Of a DNA stretch of 15,272 nt, positions 14,320 to 15,272 are shown one piece after another. The stretch is from Syntrophomonas sp. UBA5432 (GTDB lineage: Bacteria; Bacillota; Syntrophomonadia; Syntrophomonadales; Syntrophomonadaceae): positions 1-15,272 of the forward strand of contig DIRQ01000081.1 in assembly GCA_002424365.1 (NCBI GenBank). The letters run 5' to 3'. The position numbers and the translations under genes are program-made. Each line of letters begins with the position of its first letter. Position 1 is the first letter of the stretch. The notes under the pieces are model-generated. The model ran no database searches. It was not told the DNA's origin and saw only the letters and a program-made list of their open reading frames with translations.

Positions 14320-15258
14320 ATGAACATAGAACAATTCGAAATATTTAGAACCATCGCTGAAGTAAAAAGCTTTACCAAAGCCGCCAAAAAGCTTAGTTTT
14401 ACCCAGCCAGCTATTAGCACCCAAATTAAACTTCTGGAACAAAACTTCGATTTAGCCCTTTTTGAGCGCCATAACCATGGTGTTCAATTGACCGACGCAG
14501 GTCGAACCTTCTATGAATACGGTGATCGTATTTTAGCCCTGTATGAAGAAATGCAACAGGATTTGGCCAGAATAAAAGGCCACAATAAGGAAGTTATAAA
14601 AATATCTGCATGTGATACAGCAGGCAATTATATTCTACCGTCCATAATAATCAATTTTAAAGAACTACACCCCCAGGCATGTCTGCGCCTTGAAGTAGCT
14701 GATACCCAGGATATAATCAAAAAATTGAAACAAAGGCATTTAGATATTGGTATTATTGAAGGAAAACTACCTAAAGATGATAATTCATTAAGTTCTGTCA
14801 ATATTTACGATGATAAATTGGTGCTGGTAGTTCCCAGCAAAAATAAGTGTTTAAGAGATAAGCGGTCCATAAGTCTAGATAAGCTTATAAATGAACCATT
14901 TATTGCCCGGGAGGAAAGTTCCTGTATAAGAAATGTACTTGATGCAAAATTGGCTAAATTAGGACGCTTTTTTGATGAATTCAACACGGTCGCTGAATTC
15001 GATAATTACGAGGCAATCAAACATGCGGTTATAAATAATAATGGAGTGTCACTTATGCCTGAATCAGTTGCCCGCAGAGAGCTAGACGAGGGGCTGTTGC
15101 AGAAGGTCTATGTAGATGAACTAAAAACATCCTGGAATATAAAAGCTGTATGGCGCCAAAACGATCTACAAACTGGTCATAAAAAACAGTTCTTGGACTA
15201 TATTGCTAATCTGAATGTTTTAACAGAAGCACAAATACTTCAAAGAAACATCAGTTAA
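14320..15258 (+). CDS. LysR family transcriptional regulator
   Basis: 312 residues. The N-terminal winged helix-turn-helix (about 1-60) is typical: MNIEQFEIFRTIAEVKSF, then TKAAKKLSFTQPAIS as the recognition helix region and LFERHNHGVQLTDAG. A linker helix leads to the effector domain (about 90-295), with the usual DIGIIEG and VLVVPS elements. The effector cannot be read from sequence; the domain resembles the CysB/CysL-like group in general shape only. ATG 14320 is preceded by GGAGGGGGAG (14303-14312). Targets are often the divergent neighbour, here the DUF503 gene, or a gene downstream, beyond the window edge 14 bases after the stop. No terminator is visible before the edge. Confidence 0.93.
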   Translation: MNIEQFEIFRTIAEVKSFTKAAKKLSFTQPAISTQIKLLEQNFDLALFERHNHGVQLTDAGRTFYEYGDRILALYEEMQQDLARIKGHNKEVIKISACDTAGNYILPSIIINFKELHPQACLRLEVADTQDIIKKLKQRHLDIGIIEGKLPKDDNSLSSVNIYDDKLVLVVPSKNKCLRDKRSISLDKLINEPFIAREESSCIRNVLDAKLAKLGRFFDEFNTVAEFDNYEAIKHAVINNNGVSLMPESVARRELDEGLLQKVYVDELKTSWNIKAVWRQNDLQTGHKKQFLDYIANLNVLTEAQILQRNIS

Positions 15259-15272
15259 AACGAAATCAACAT

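Overview
The window comes from a low-GC, endospore-forming Firmicute, most likely an anaerobic Clostridium-class bacterium. Three YheC/YheD-type ATP-grasp genes (a spore-coat-associated family), a butyrate-pathway 3-hydroxybutyryl-CoA dehydrogenase, a YlxP/DUF503 gene and strong AGGAGG-type ribosome binding sites point that way. A Syntrophomonas-like relative would fit, but the sequence alone does not prove the genus. I see no tRNA, rRNA, CRISPR array, transposase or phage structural gene.

Layout. Positions 1-1226 (+) hold the 3' part of a metallo-beta-lactamase-fold hydrolase and a small SGNH/GDSL esterase. Positions 1301-2751 (-) hold two coupled genes: a DUF523/TudS-like protein, then a PP-loop tRNA-thiolation-like enzyme whose TTG start overlaps the DUF523 stop as TTGA. 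Positions 2934-5656 (+) are a tandem pair of YheC/D ATP-grasp genes, each 449 codons long. Positions 5886-9935 (+) are a metabolic/housekeeping block: phosphofructokinase, 3-hydroxybutyryl-CoA dehydrogenase, a membrane protein with a bacterial PH-like domain, and a YchF-like GTPase. A clear intrinsic terminator closes it. The 229-bp pfkA leader carries three inverted repeats, one of them a perfect 27-bp palindrome next to the ribosome binding site.

Positions 10103-12889 (+) hold a third YheC/D ATP-grasp gene and, 6 bp later, a two-part amidoligase: a decayed ATP-grasp-like N-terminus, a phiEco32-type COOH-NH2 ligase (glutamine-synthetase fold), and an 86-residue Arg/Ser/Thr-rich tail. Ending 4 bp away on the opposite strand is a secreted AstE/AspA-like M14 zinc hydrolase (12894-13664). 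Then come a DUF503/YlxP gene (-) and a LysR regulator (+), each with its own recognisable promoter.

The most interesting part is the amidoligase locus. Two kinds of ATP-dependent carboxylate-amine ligase sit together, with a third module that looks inactive and a secreted hydrolase able in principle to cut amide bonds. Inference: the ligases build or attach a peptide-like modification on the spore coat or envelope, with the basic hydroxyl-rich tail as anchor or substrate, and the secreted enzyme trims it. Family membership is well supported; the pathway, substrate and timing are hypotheses.
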